A stretch of 64,000 nt of DNA from Mycobacterium sp. ELW1 (GCF_008329905.1 NZ_CP032155.1:4712001-4776000); one strand, 5' to 3'. Shown: positions 1 through 9,335, counted from the stretch's first letter. The notes: a model not told the origin generated them from the sequence alone. Numbers and translations: made by a program.

Positions 1-917
1 ATCTTGTCGTAAAGGTCGGAGAGCCCGTTGTTGACGTTGACGCCGAGCTCGTCGAACAGCTTGCCGTGCTTGGCGAATGCGTCCTTGTAGAAGACCTTCA
101 CCGCGTGGCCGAACACGATGGGGTGCGACACCTTCATCATGGTGGCCTTGACGTGCAGCGAGAACATCACGCCCGTCTTGTACGCGTCCTCGATCTCCTT
201 CTCGTAGAAGTCGATCAGCGCCTTCTTGCTCATGAACATGCTGTCGATGACGTCGCCCTCGTCGAGCTTGACCTCGGGCTTGAGCACGATCGGGTCACCG
301 GTCTTGGGCGTCAGCACCATCTTCACGGTGCGGTCCTTGTCCAGCGTCATCGACTTCTCGCCGTGGTAGAAGTCGCCGGTCTTCATGGTCGCCACGTGGG
401 TGCGCGACGCCTGCGACCACTGGCCCATGCTGTGCGGGTGCTTCTTGGCGTACTCCTTGACCGCCTTGGGCGCGCGACGGTCTGAGTTGCCTTCGCGCAG
501 AACCGGATTCACTGCGCTACCGAGGATCTTGCCGTAGCGCTGGCGGATCTCTTTTTCCTCGTCGGTCTTCGGATCGCCCGGGAAGTCGGGGAGGTCGTAG
601 CCCTTGGACTTGAGCTCTTTGATCGCGGCGATCAGCTGCGGTACCGAGGCGCTGATGTTGGGCAGCTTGATGATGTTGGCGCTCGGGTCCTGGGTCAGCT
701 CGCCGAGTTCGGCCAGATTGTCCGGCACCTTCTGCTCGTCGGTCAGCCGGTCGCTGAACTCGGCCAGGATGCGCGCGGCCACCGAGATGTCGCTGGTCTT
801 GACGTCGATGCCGGCCGCCTCGACGAACGTGCGCAACACCGGCAAGAACGCGTACGTCGCCAGCAGCGGCGCCTCATCGGTGAGCGTGTAGATGATGGTC
901 GGGTTCTCGGCGCTCAT
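1..917 (-). CDS. icd2: NADP-dependent isocitrate dehydrogenase, monomeric type (5' part)
   Basis: Oxidative decarboxylation of isocitrate to 2-oxoglutarate with NADP+, in the TCA cycle. The protein starts [20 protein letters not shown] and continues with the typical monomeric-IDH N-terminal region ([16 protein letters not shown]; later [21 protein letters not shown]). Only about 305 residues are inside the window against roughly 740 for the family, so the C-terminal half lies beyond the left edge. The ATG at 917 is preceded on the minus strand by a GGGAGA ribosome site. It is divergent from metY; the 341 bp between them hold both promoters and the SAM-IV riboswitch of the other gene. In M. 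tuberculosis the neighbour of the metC/metA pair is, from memory, the unrelated dimeric icd1. Confidence 0.93.
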   Translation of the reverse strand, partial: MSAENPTIIYTLTDEAPLLATYAFLPVLRTFVEAAGIDVKTSDISVAARILAEFSDRLTDEQKVPDNLAELGELTQDPSANIIKLPNISASVPQLIAAIKELKSKGYDLPDFPGDPKTDEEKEIRQRYGKILGSAVNPVLREGNSDRRAPKAVKEYAKKHPHSMGQWSQASRTHVATMKTGDFYHGEKSMTLDKDRTVKMVLTPKTGDPIVLKPEVKLDEGDVIDSMFMSKKALIDFYEKEIEDAYKTGVMFSLHVKATMMKVSHPIVFGHAVKVFYKDAFAKHGKLFDELGVNVNNGLSDLYDK

Positions 918-1094
918 TGCTGTTGTCTCCCGGGCGGTCAGTCAGGTGCTTTGGCGGCTATCAGTATCGCGTCGCTTCTGAACCTACGTGACCGCCGTCG
1001 TCGTATCTGTTGAGAGGTCTGCGTCACAGTCGTACCCGACGGCGCCAATAATCCCGCTGGCCTCCCGTTACGAAGGTCCGCTATGCTTTGACTC

Positions 1095-1214
1095 GGTCAT
1101 GAGCGCCAGCGTCAAGCCCCGGCTCGCTGGCCGGCAACCCTCCAACCGCGGTGGGGTGCTCCGGGTGAAGACCAGGTTGAGCAGCTGCACGTAGCTGCAC
1201 GGCAAGCGCGGGTC
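1095..1214 (+). promoter_or_regulatory. SAM-IV riboswitch upstream of metY
   Basis: This 120-nt leader closely matches the mycobacterial SAM-IV aptamer as I remember it: it opens GGTCATGAGCGCCAGCGTCA, continues with the conserved CCGGCAACCCTCC core, the GGTGGGGTGC(T)CCGGGTGA segment and ends GGCAAGCGCGGGTC. Outer stem P1 is formed by 1095-1100 with 1168-1173, with one A-A mismatch at 1099/1169. It sits 44 nt before the metY start, and the GGAGG ribosome site is at 1242-1246. SAM binding is expected to lower expression of methionine-synthesis genes, probably by hiding the ribosome site, since no terminator with a U-run is visible. The remainder of 918-1258 holds only promoter DNA. Confidence 0.92.
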
Positions 1215-1258
1215 CGCTCAGAACGGGCCCCCAGAACAGATGGAGGTTCGTTTTTCAT

Positions 1259-2609
1259 ATGAGCACGTCAGACACCGAGGATCCGACCGCGAACTGGTCC
1301 TTCGAGACCAAGCAGATCCACGCCGGCCAAACCCCCGACGCCGCGACGCACGCCCGGGCACTGCCGATCTACGCCACCACGTCGTACACGTTCGACAACA
1401 CCGACCACGCCGCCGCGCTGTTCGGGCTGGCCGAGCCGGGCAACATCTACACCCGGATCATGAATCCGACCCAGGACACCGTCGAGCAGCGCATCGCCGC
1501 CCTCGAAGGTGGCGTGGCCGCCCTGTTCCTGTCGTCCGGGCAGGCGGCGGAGACGTTCGCGATCCTGAATATCGCCGGCGCCGGCGATCACGTCGTCTCC
1601 TCCCCGAGGCTCTACGGCGGCACCTACAACCTGCTGCACTACACGCTGCCGAAGCTGGGCATCGAAACCACGTTCGTGACCGACCCCGACGACCCGGAGT
1701 CCTGGCAGGCGGCGATCCGGCCCAACACGAAGGCCTTCTTCGGCGAGACGATCTCCAACCCTCAAATAGATGTGCTCGACATCCCGGCGGTGTCGAAGGT
1801 GGCGCACGACAACGGCGTTCCGCTGATCGTGGACAACACCATCGCCACGCCTTACCTGATTCAGCCGATCGCCCACGGCGCCGACATCGTCGTGCACTCG
1901 GCGACCAAATACCTCGGCGGCCACGGCACGGCCATCGCCGGGGTGATCGTCGACAGCGGCAAGTTCGACTGGACCAGCGGTAAGTTCCCCGGCTTCACCA
2001 CCCCGGATCCGAGCTATCACGGCGTGGTGTTCGCCGAGCTCGGACCGCCCGCCTACGCACTGAAGGCGCGCGTTCAGCTGCTGCGCGACCTCGGCTCGGC
2101 GGGGTCGCCGTTCAATGCCTTCCTGATCGCGCAGGGCCTGGAGACGCTCAGCCTGCGGATCGAACGCCACGTGTCCAACGCGCTGAAGGTGGCCGAATAC
2201 CTGGCCGGGCACTCCGACGTGGTGTCGGTCAACTACGCCGGGCTGCCGACCTCCCCCGTGGTACGAGCGCGCAAAGAAGCTGGCGCCCAAGGGGACCGGC
2301 GCGGTGCTGGCCTTCGAGCTGGCCGGCGGCGTCGAGGCCGGGAAGGCGTTCGTCAACGCCCTGACGCTGCACAGCCACGTCGCCAATATCGGCGACGTGC
2401 GTTCGCTGGTGATCCACCCGGCGTCGACCACTCATCAGCAGCTGTCCGCCGAGGAGCAGTTGGCCACCGGCGTCACCCCTGGTCTGGTGCGACTGGCCGT
2501 CGGCCTCGAGGGCATCGACGACATCCTGGCCGACCTGGAGCGCGGCTTCGCCGCCGCCAAGTCCGTGTCGGCGGATGCCTCGGACCCGCGGGCCGTGGCG
2601 GCCCTTTGA
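1259..2609 (+). CDS. metY: O-acetylhomoserine sulfhydrylase, interrupted by a +1 frameshift
   Basis: PLP enzyme joining sulfide to O-acetylhomoserine to give homocysteine (M. tuberculosis Rv3340, annotated metC). The N-terminal part [20 protein letters not shown] and the PLP-lysine region [10 protein letters not shown] fit the Cys/Met-metabolism family. The frame from 1259 is good up to GLPTSP; the expected [14 protein letters not shown] then continues one base out of frame and runs to the TGA at 2607-2609. The extra base lies in the C5 run 2253-2257 (four C would restore ACC TCC CCG TGG). With one C removed the gene is exactly 450 codons, the family length. It lies directly behind the SAM-IV riboswitch and 11 nt before metX. 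Sequencing error is the most likely cause; true loss of MetY cannot be excluded. Confidence 0.88.
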
Positions 2610-2620
2610 GTGAGCCCGAC

Positions 2621-3760
2621 ATGACCCTCTCTGATGAGCGCACAGTGACGCTGCCCGCCGAAGGTGAGATCGGCGTCGTCGACATCGGCCCGCTGACGCT
2701 GGAAAGCGGCGAGGTGCTCGAGCACGTGTCGATCGCGGTGCAGCGCTGGGGCGAGCTCTCCCCCGACCGGGACAACGTCGTCGTCGCGCTGCATGCGCTG
2801 ACCGGCGACTCGCATCTGACCGGGCCTGCCGGCCCCGGCCACCCCACCCCCGGCTGGTGGGACGGTGTTGCGGGCCCCGGCGCCCCGATCGACACCACCC
2901 GCTGGTGCGCGGTGGCCACCAATGTCCTGGGCGGCTGCCGCGGATCGACCGGGCCCAGCTCGCTGGCCCGCGACGGCAAACCGTGGGGTTCGCGATTCCC
3001 GATCATCACGGTCCGCGACCAGGTCAATGCCGATGTGGCCGCGTTGGCCGCACTCGGCATCACCGAGGTCGCGGCGCTGGTCGGCGGGTCGATGGGCGGC
3101 GCCAGAGCGCTGGAATGGATGGTCGGCTATCCCGACCGGGTGCGGGCGGCGCTGGTGCTGGCCGTCGGGGCCCGGGCGACCGCCGACCAGATCGGCACGC
3201 AGAGCACGCAGATTGCGGCGATCAAGGCCGATCCGAACTGGCAGGGCGGCGACTATCACGGCACCGGCCGCCACCCCGACGTCGGGCTGCAACTGGCCCG
3301 CCGGTTCGCCCACCTCACCTACCGCGGTGAGGTGGAGTTGGACAACCGGTTCGGCAATGCCGCCCAGGACGACGAGGACACGCTGGCCGGCGGCCGGTAC
3401 GCCGTGCAGAGCTACCTGGAGTACCAGGGGGCCAAGCTGGTCAACCGGTTCGACGCGGGCAGCTACGTGACGCTGACCGAGACGCTGTCGAATCACGATG
3501 TCGGGCGCGGACGCGGTGGTGTGGCCGCGGCGCTGGGCTCGTGCCCGGTGCCGACGGTGGTCGGCGGGATCACCTCGGACCGGCTCTACCCGCTGCGGCT
3601 GCAGCAGGAGCTGGCCGGATTGCTGCCGAACTGCTCGGGGCTCAACGTCGTCGAGTCGATGTACGGGCACGACGGCTTCCTCGTCGAGACGGACGCGGTG
3701 GGCGAGCTCATCCGCCGGACCCTCGACCTGGCCGACGGCAACAGTTTCCGCACGCCGTGA
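2621..3760 (+). CDS. metX: Homoserine O-acetyltransferase
   Basis: Acetylates homoserine with acetyl-CoA, the first committed step of methionine synthesis; the product feeds MetY encoded just upstream. The 379-residue alpha/beta-hydrolase-fold protein has the nucleophile elbow [12 protein letters not shown], the conserved [19 protein letters not shown] segment and a C-terminal [10 protein letters not shown] carrying the expected catalytic His. The ATG at 2621 matches the start of the M. tuberculosis protein (MTISD there, MTLSD here), although no strong ribosome site precedes it, which suggests translational coupling to metY. Its stop overlaps the GTG of the next gene (GTGA). Called metA in M. 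tuberculosis. Confidence 0.96.
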   Translation: MTLSDERTVTLPAEGEIGVVDIGPLTLESGEVLEHVSIAVQRWGELSPDRDNVVVALHALTGDSHLTGPAGPGHPTPGWWDGVAGPGAPIDTTRWCAVATNVLGGCRGSTGPSSLARDGKPWGSRFPIITVRDQVNADVAALAALGITEVAALVGGSMGGARALEWMVGYPDRVRAALVLAVGARATADQIGTQSTQIAAIKADPNWQGGDYHGTGRHPDVGLQLARRFAHLTYRGEVELDNRFGNAAQDDEDTLAGGRYAVQSYLEYQGAKLVNRFDAGSYVTLTETLSNHDVGRGRGGVAAALGSCPVPTVVGGITSDRLYPLRLQQELAGLLPNCSGLNVVESMYGHDGFLVETDAVGELIRRTLDLADGNSFRTP

Positions 3761-4491
3761 CGGAGTCGCAGCGCGAACGCTCCCTGTCCTTCGGGTCCGA
3801 GGCCGCCGCCTACGAGCGGGGCCGCCCGTCGTATCCGCCGGAGGCCATCGACTGGCTGCTGCCACCCGGTGCGAGCGATGTGCTGGACCTGGGTGCCGGC
3901 ACCGGCAAGCTGACCACCCGACTGGTCGAGCGCGGCCTGAATGTGGTGGCCGTCGATCCGTTGGCCGAGATGCTCGAGTTGCTCAGCTCGGCACTGCCCG
4001 ACACCCCGGCGCTGCTGGGCACTGCCGAGCAGATCCCGTTGCCGGACAATAGCGTCGACGCGGTTCTGGTTGCGCAGGCCTGGCATTGGTTCGACCCGGA
4101 GCAGGCCGTCGCCGAAGTGGCCCGGGTACTGCGGCCGGGCGGGCGGCTCGGGTTGGTGTGGAACGCCCGCGACGAACGCCTGGGCTGGGTCAAAGACCTC
4201 GGGCGCATCATCGGCCACGAGAACGCCCAGTTCAACGACACCACCACAGTGCCCGAGCCATTCGTCGACGTCGAGCATCATCGCGTCGAGTGGACGAGTT
4301 ATCTGACACCGCAGGCCCTGATCGACCTGGTGGCATCGCGCAGCTACTGCATCACGCAGCCTGCGGCGGTGCGCAGCCAGACGCTCGCGGAGGTTCGCGA
4401 GTTGCTGGCCACCCACCCCGCGCTGGCGAACTCGACCGGGCTGGCACTTCCGTACATCACTGTGTGCTTGCGGGCGACGCTCGGCGATTAA
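3757..4491 (+). CDS. Class I SAM-dependent methyltransferase (Rv3342-like)
   Basis: A 244-residue methyltransferase of the UbiE/Methyltransf_11 type. Motif [13 protein letters not shown] sits near residue 40, followed by [11 protein letters not shown] (acidic residue binding the ribose) and [12 protein letters not shown], characteristic of a mycobacterial family next to metX. The GTG at 3757 overlaps the metX stop by the GTGA arrangement, so it is probably translated with metY-metX and thus falls under the same SAM-responsive leader. The substrate is unknown. Placement in a SAM-controlled operon fits a SAM-using enzyme but does not identify its target. Confidence 0.88.
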   Translation: MTESQRERSLSFGSEAAAYERGRPSYPPEAIDWLLPPGASDVLDLGAGTGKLTTRLVERGLNVVAVDPLAEMLELLSSALPDTPALLGTAEQIPLPDNSVDAVLVAQAWHWFDPEQAVAEVARVLRPGGRLGLVWNARDERLGWVKDLGRIIGHENAQFNDTTTVPEPFVDVEHHRVEWTSYLTPQALIDLVASRSYCITQPAAVRSQTLAEVRELLATHPALANSTGLALPYITVCLRATLGD

Positions 4492-4502
4492 GGTTGGCGG
4501 CC

Positions 4503-5672
4503 ATGGGGGTGTCCGCCGACCAATGGCTGTCCACGCTGGGCGCAGCGGGGTTGGCGGCGTTCCACTGTCGGCGCGACGCGGACGGGATCGTCATCGTCTC
4601 GCGCACACCGGAATTCGTCGGCACCATGCAGACACTCAGCGGCACCCTCGACGAACGAACCCTGCTGTCCCAACTGACTGCGCGGTGGCCGACGGTGCCG
4701 GGCAGCGAACCGTTCGAGGTGGCGGCCGACGCCTCGACCTGGCGGTGCGTCCTGCAGCCGACCGACGGCGCGGACGACGACTATCTCGCAATTCTGCGGC
4801 TGTCGGACACGCTCCGCCCGCCCAACAACGCGTTCTCGACGATCGTGGAGAACCTGCCCGACATCGTCACCCGCTACACGCGCGAATATCGATGTCTGTA
4901 CGCCAATCCCGCGTTGGGTGCGGCCACCGGCGTTCCGGCCGAGGCGCGATTCGGCAGGACCCTGGCCGAGATGGTTGCACCGGCCGAACTCGCAGCGGAA
5001 TTCGAGGCGTGGTACTCCCGAGTGGTGGACACCGGCGCGCCGGTGGAGCTTGAATTCGCCTACACCGGGCCCGCCGGTCTGTGCCACTACCTCGGCCGGG
5101 CGACCCCCGAGTTCGATCACAGTGGTGAGGTCAGCGCCATCATGGCGGTGATCCGCGATGTCAGCGAAGTGAGACGGCTCCAGCATCAGCTCGAACACCT
5201 CGCCCGCACCGACCCGCTCACGTCGCTGCTGAACCGTCGCAGTTTCACCGACCGGCTGGACGTCGAACTGGCTCGCGTCCGCACGGGGCAGGCGGGCTTC
5301 AGCCTGCTCATGCTCGACCTCGATCACTTCAAGGACATCAACGACAGGTTCGGGCATGTCGCCGGCGACCGGGTGCTGGAGGCCGTCGGGCGAATCTTGC
5401 TGGCGGAAACCCGTCCGCACGACGTGGTCGCGCGACTGGGCGGCGACGAGTTCTGCATCGCGCTGATCGATACCTGTGCCGAGGATGCGCGTGCGGCGGC
5501 AGATCGGATTCGCCGACAGATCAGCGGTATCGAGGGTCAGGACGGCACGCCGATCGGGGTGAGCGTGAGCATCGGTGTCGCCGTCGCAGACGACGACGTC
5601 ACGGCGCTGGACCTGCTCTCCCAGGTCGATGCATTGATGTATCAGTCGAAGCTCGGCGGTCGCCGTGGGTGA
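4503..5672 (+). CDS. PAS-GGDEF diguanylate cyclase, first of a tandem pair
   Basis: Predicted to make cyclic di-GMP from two GTP. Residues 1-100 form an unassigned N-terminal domain, about 105-220 look like a PAS sensor (VENLPDIVTRY...CLYANPALGAATG), and 225-389 are a GGDEF domain with intact ARLGGDEF. An RPHD motif exactly five residues before GGDEF is an inhibitory I-site, so product inhibition is expected. No membrane segment is visible, so it should be cytosolic. The ATG at 4503 follows the methyltransferase stop by 11 nt. It shares the same three-part architecture and about the same length (389 residues) with the next gene, with which it overlaps by 8 nt. Confidence 0.9.
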   Translation: MGVSADQWLSTLGAAGLAAFHCRRDADGIVIVSRTPEFVGTMQTLSGTLDERTLLSQLTARWPTVPGSEPFEVAADASTWRCVLQPTDGADDDYLAILRLSDTLRPPNNAFSTIVENLPDIVTRYTREYRCLYANPALGAATGVPAEARFGRTLAEMVAPAELAAEFEAWYSRVVDTGAPVELEFAYTGPAGLCHYLGRATPEFDHSGEVSAIMAVIRDVSEVRRLQHQLEHLARTDPLTSLLNRRSFTDRLDVELARVRTGQAGFSLLMLDLDHFKDINDRFGHVAGDRVLEAVGRILLAETRPHDVVARLGGDEFCIALIDTCAEDARAAADRIRRQISGIEGQDGTPIGVSVSIGVAVADDDVTALDLLSQVDALMYQSKLGGRRG

Positions 5673-6831
5673 TGACGCGCTGGCATGGCTGACCGCGGCG
5701 GATGTACCCGCCTTCCTCTGTCACCGTGCCGGAGAACGGATCGAGATCGTAGACCGCACAACGGCGTTCACAGCCGCAGTCGACTCGCGCACCGGATCGC
5801 TCGACGAACCCGGGATGCTGGCGCAATTGCCGGCGGCATGGCCCGGATCCCGCAGCTCGCATGCGGTGGCACCCCTTGCCGGCCTGCCCGACGTGCACTG
5901 CGTACTACAGGCACTCGACGAGCCGCCGACCCGCTGCGTGGGGATCCTGCGTTTCTCGACGGTCGCGCAGCGCGACAACGACACCTTCTTCACCACGGTC
6001 GAGGCGTTGCCCGATATCGTTGCGCGACTTGATCGCAACCATCGACACGTGTACATCAATCCGACGATCGAAAGCTTCACCGGGCTCTCCCCTCAGCAGA
6101 TGATCGGCAGGAGCAAGCGCGAGATCGGCTTGCCCCAGCAGTTGGTCGAGGTCTGGGAACCGTTGGTCGACAAGGTATTCGACACCGGGGAGCCCGCCGA
6201 ACAGGAGGACGTGCTGCCCACCATGCACGGACCCCGCCACTTCCTGACCCGGGTCGTTCCCGAGTTCAGGCCCGACGGCGCATTCCACACCGTGCTCAGC
6301 ACATCGCACGACATCACCGGACTCAAAGAACTGCAATGGCAGCTCGAGCTCCTGGCCCGAACCGACCCCCTGACATCGTTGATGAACCGGCGCGGCCTCA
6401 TGGAGCGTGCCGAAACCGAACTGCTGCGTGTGGGTCGACGCGAAGGACGTCTGAGCCTGCTCGTGCTCGACGTCAACGATTTCAAAACCATCAACGACTC
6501 GTTCGGACACGCCGCCGGCGACAGCGTGCTGATCGCGATCGGCCACGCGCTTCAGGAGGAAACCCGGGACGACGACTTCGCCGCCCGTCTCGGCGGCGAC
6601 GAGTTCTGCGTTGGACTGGTCGACGTCGACGATTCCCATGCGGCATCCGTGGTCGAGCGAATTCGATTACGTGTCAACGCCCTTGGCGTCGGCGACGGGT
6701 GCCCGTGTGCGGTGAGCCTGAGCATCGGATTGGCGAGCGCCGGCGAACACGACCACAGCGTTTCCGATCTGCTCAACCGGGTGGATCAGCTGATGTACCG
6801 GGAGAAGTCCCGCGGCCGCGACCCGTTTTAG
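5665..6831 (+). CDS. PAS-GGDEF diguanylate cyclase, second of a tandem pair
   Basis: Paralogue of the preceding cyclase, 388 residues. The same unassigned N-terminal domain (residues 1-105) is followed by a PAS-like segment (VEALPDIVARL...VYINPTIESFTG) and a GGDEF domain with ARLGGDEF intact and an RDDD I-site five residues upstream. The GTG at 5665 overlaps the end of the first cyclase by 8 nt, so the two are translationally coupled. Its TAG overlaps the stop of the convergent monooxygenase gene. Sequence divergence in the N-terminal and PAS parts suggests different input signals for two otherwise equal outputs. Confidence 0.9.
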   Translation: MGDDALAWLTAADVPAFLCHRAGERIEIVDRTTAFTAAVDSRTGSLDEPGMLAQLPAAWPGSRSSHAVAPLAGLPDVHCVLQALDEPPTRCVGILRFSTVAQRDNDTFFTTVEALPDIVARLDRNHRHVYINPTIESFTGLSPQQMIGRSKREIGLPQQLVEVWEPLVDKVFDTGEPAEQEDVLPTMHGPRHFLTRVVPEFRPDGAFHTVLSTSHDITGLKELQWQLELLARTDPLTSLMNRRGLMERAETELLRVGRREGRLSLLVLDVNDFKTINDSFGHAAGDSVLIAIGHALQEETRDDDFAARLGGDEFCVGLVDVDDSHAASVVERIRLRVNALGVGDGCPCAVSLSIGLASAGEHDHSVSDLLNRVDQLMYREKSRGRDPF

Positions 6832-8339
6832 CCGGCCGCCCCGAACCAGCGCCCCAACGCCGCCTGGAGTTTCTTCCCATCGGCGAGCTCGAAATCGTCT
6901 GCGGCCCAGGCTACATAACCGTCCGGCCGGATGAGAAGAGCGGCGGGGCCGCCGGTGAGTTGCGTTTCAACGATGTCGACGCGGTCAGCCCAGCTTTGCG
7001 CGGCCGCTGCGGCGGCACCACCGCACAGATCCAGCAGCACCGGTCGCGCCTCGTGCAGCAGGCCCGCCACCGGCCGCCCGTCGTCGAGCGTCAGGTCCGG
7101 CACGAGGTGACCGGACAGCGGGTGGTCGTCACCGACGTCGTAACGCACGTCCGAGCCGGCGAGCAGCCGCCCCAGGTGTTGGGTGACCTCGGGAATGGCG
7201 ATCAGCTCGGTGAAAAGCGCACGCAGTTCGGCCACTTCGGGGCCCGAGGCCATCAGCGCGCTCTGAGCCATCGAATGCATCATGACGCGGCGGCCCACCG
7301 GATGGCGCTCGGTTTCATAGCTGTCGAGCAGTCCGGGCGGCGCCCAGCCGTTGACGTCGGCGGCCAGCTTCCAGCCGAGGTTCACCGCGTCCTGCAGACC
7401 GAGGTTCAGCCCGGGACCACCCATCGCCGAGTGCACGTGGGCGGCGTCGCCGAGCAGCAGGACGCGTCCGGCCCGGTAATGCTCGGCCTGCCTGGTGTTC
7501 TGGCCGTCGATCCGGCGCTTCGCGTGCGGGCCCGGACCGCGTGGCTCCTCCAGTGGCACATCGACGCCCAAGATCCGCTGAAGGCTGGCCCTCAGTTCGG
7601 CCAATGTCAGCGGACCATCCTCGTCGGCGCGGCCCTCCTCCCGGGTTCCCACCAGCAGCACACCCGGCTGAAGGCTGCCGGCCAGTACCATACCTCTGTC
7701 AAACCTGTTGTGCCCGAACGGGATGTGCCCTATCCCGGGAATGTTCAAGCCACCGTCGGGTGCGCGAAGCTCGTCGGGCACGTCTACCTGGGCCAGCCGC
7801 GCGACGGTCTCCGACGTGGTGCCGGGGAAGTCGATGCCGACGCTCTTGCGCACCAGACTTCGGCCGCCGTCGGCCCCCACGAGGTAACCGGCGCTCAGGT
7901 CGTAGACACCGTCGGCGGTGGCGACGCTCAGCGCGACACCGTCCTCACCCGGCCGGAGCCCGGTCAGTTCGTGCCCCCACCGCAGATCGACACCGAGGTC
8001 GCGGGCACGCTTCTCCAGCAGCCGGACCAGCCGGGGCTGCGGCATCATCATCGCGTACATGGGGCTGGTGGACGGGTCGGGATAGGTCAGCTGCATCCCG
8101 GAGAACATCCATCCCGGCAGCGCCTGCGGCCTGTCCTCACCGGTGAACGCGGAGTACAGCCCGCGCATATCGAGCATCCGGACCACCTGTCCGACAAGGC
8201 CGTTGGCCTTGGGCTCGTCGCCGGCAGCGGGCAGGGCGTCGAGGACGACGGGGGTGATGCCGGCCAGGGCCAGTTCACACGCCAACATCAGGCCGTTGGG
8301 TCCGGCGCCGGAGATGACGACGTCGTGGTTTTCAGTCAT
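6828..8339 (-). CDS. FAD-dependent aromatic-type monooxygenase
   Basis: Flavoprotein hydroxylase of the PHBH/RdmE group, about 503 residues from the ATG at 8339. It has the FAD Rossmann motif VVISGAGPNGLMLACELA at the N-terminus, the DG motif region YLVGADGGRSLVRK, and the second FAD motif GRVLLLGDAAHVHSAMGGPG with GLNLGLQDAVNL. The substrate is probably an aromatic or polyketide-like compound but cannot be told from sequence. The start lies 8 nt inside the end of the upstream tetR gene, so both form one transcript; this suggests the regulator controls its own partner enzyme, as in rifampicin-monooxygenase-like or detoxification pairs. A start 13 codons upstream is open but would overlap tetR further. 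Confidence 0.9.
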   Translation of the reverse strand: MTENHDVVISGAGPNGLMLACELALAGITPVVLDALPAAGDEPKANGLVGQVVRMLDMRGLYSAFTGEDRPQALPGWMFSGMQLTYPDPSTSPMYAMMMPQPRLVRLLEKRARDLGVDLRWGHELTGLRPGEDGVALSVATADGVYDLSAGYLVGADGGRSLVRKSVGIDFPGTTSETVARLAQVDVPDELRAPDGGLNIPGIGHIPFGHNRFDRGMVLAGSLQPGVLLVGTREEGRADEDGPLTLAELRASLQRILGVDVPLEEPRGPGPHAKRRIDGQNTRQAEHYRAGRVLLLGDAAHVHSAMGGPGLNLGLQDAVNLGWKLAADVNGWAPPGLLDSYETERHPVGRRVMMHSMAQSALMASGPEVAELRALFTELIAIPEVTQHLGRLLAGSDVRYDVGDDHPLSGHLVPDLTLDDGRPVAGLLHEARPVLLDLCGGAAAAAAQSWADRVDIVETQLTGGPAALLIRPDGYVAWAADDFELADGKKLQAALGRWFGAAG

Positions 8340-8946
8340 GATGATTCCTCTTCGGTTCGGGAAGGCCCGCAACGACATCGGCGAAGCCCCGGCGCATCAG
8401 GCCGACGATCGGAACGGGCGGGTCGGCGGCGATGTAGGTGTCCATGGCGGCTTCGGCGACGGCACGGATGCTGGCGGCCACGAGGCGCGGATACATGTCG
8501 CGCACCGGGTCGGTCCCGGTGCGCTCGGCGATCGCCTCGATCCATTCGGCCATCAGGTTGTCGGCCAGCGCATTACGCACCTCGTTGGCCATGGTCAGCT
8601 CGACGAGCTGATCCAGTTGTGCACGCGTAGGCGCGAAGTCCTCGCCCATCTCGGCGAGCAACGGCTCGAGCACCGACTCGGCGATCGCCGTCCACAGCGG
8701 CTCGTCGACGGGCCACGAACGAAAGGTGCTCAGGCTGCGGCGCATTCGCTCGATCTGGCGGTAGGCGATCGCCTCGTATTTACCGGCGAAGTAATTGTTG
8801 AACGTGCGCAGGGACACCCCGGCGCGCTCCGCGATGGCCTCGCGGGTGACGTTGTCCAGCCCGCGCTCGAAGACCAGGTGCAGCGCGGCGTCGCTGAGCG
8901 CCCTGCGGGTGTCGGCCTTCTTGCGTTCGCGCAGTCCTTCGGTCAC
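8332..8946 (-). CDS. TetR-family transcriptional regulator
   Basis: A 204-residue one-domain repressor type protein. The helix-turn-helix reads ITREAI-like: VTREAIAERAGVSLRTFNNYF at about residues 30-50, followed by the usual KYEAIAYR linker; the rest is an alpha-helical ligand domain. The GTG at 8946 (VTEGLRERKKADTR) is chosen because TetR proteins normally begin about ten residues before the first helix. The gene is co-transcribed with the downstream FAD monooxygenase (8-nt overlap), and two palindromes just upstream are likely operators. The ligand is unknown but is plausibly a substrate of the monooxygenase. Confidence 0.88.
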   Translation of the reverse strand: MTEGLRERKKADTRRALSDAALHLVFERGLDNVTREAIAERAGVSLRTFNNYFAGKYEAIAYRQIERMRRSLSTFRSWPVDEPLWTAIAESVLEPLLAEMGEDFAPTRAQLDQLVELTMANEVRNALADNLMAEWIEAIAERTGTDPVRDMYPRLVAASIRAVAEAAMDTYIAADPPVPIVGLMRRGFADVVAGLPEPKRNHHD

Positions 8947-8966
8947 ACCGCTACCGTACGCCCAAA

Positions 8967-8999
8967 CTTGCATACCGTGCAAGATTGCCTGTCAGGCAA
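8967..8999. promoter_or_regulatory. Two palindromes in the tetR promoter, candidate operators
   Basis: CTTGCA-N5-TGCAAG occupies 8967-8983 and the perfect 15-mer TTGCCTGTCAGGCAA occupies 8985-8999. They lie 21 nt upstream of the tetR GTG, where the core promoter should be, and share a TTGC/GCAA half-site. Autoregulation by the TetR protein is inferred from position and symmetry only; the second palindrome also abuts the end of the DUF3017 gene and might instead act as its weak terminator. Confidence 0.55.
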
Positions 9000-9005
9000 G
9001 TTTGT

Positions 9006-9335
9006 CTACGACGTCCCCAGCGGGTCGATCGTCGAGGCCACGTACACCATGATCACGCACACCGTCGTCATCGTCGCGAAGTCGACGCCGCGGGAGCGCA
9101 CCACCAACAGGCCCGCCCGCTCCTCGGACAGCACCAACCGCAGCGCGGCCGCCACCCCCACCGCGATGCCGATCAGCAGTGAGCCTCGGCGCCAGAATCC
9201 GGCCGCCACCAGCACGAAGGCGACCACGAAGATCAGCCCCACACCGAGGATCGGCCACTGCGAGCGCACGACCCGCCCGGTGAAGGCGACGGCCTCCGCA
9301 CGGGTCGGCAGTCGGCGCCTCGCGCGAGCCGTCAC
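9006..9335 (-). CDS. DUF3017 membrane protein
   Basis: A 109-residue small membrane protein (Rv3355c-like). Three hydrophobic segments are visible: [38 protein letters not shown] and [19 protein letters not shown]. The basic N-terminus ([11 protein letters not shown]) suggests a cytosolic start. The GTG at 9335 overlaps the folD stop in the GTGA arrangement, an association conserved in mycobacteria. No biochemical function is known for the family; coupling to folD is the only hint. Confidence 0.88.
   Translation of the reverse strand: MTARARRRLPTRAEAVAFTGRVVRSQWPILGVGLIFVVAFVLVAAGFWRRGSLLIGIAVGVAAALRLVLSEERAGLLVVRSRGVDFATMTTVCVIMVYVASTIDPLGTS

Noticed and set aside
1259..3760. A single 833-residue frame spanning metY and metX
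   Set aside because: It is an artefact of the metY frameshift; residues between about 335 and 450 match nothing while the true MetY end is in another frame.
2435..3865. Minus-strand open frame opposite metX
   Set aside because: Arg/Gly-rich shadow of a well-conserved gene.
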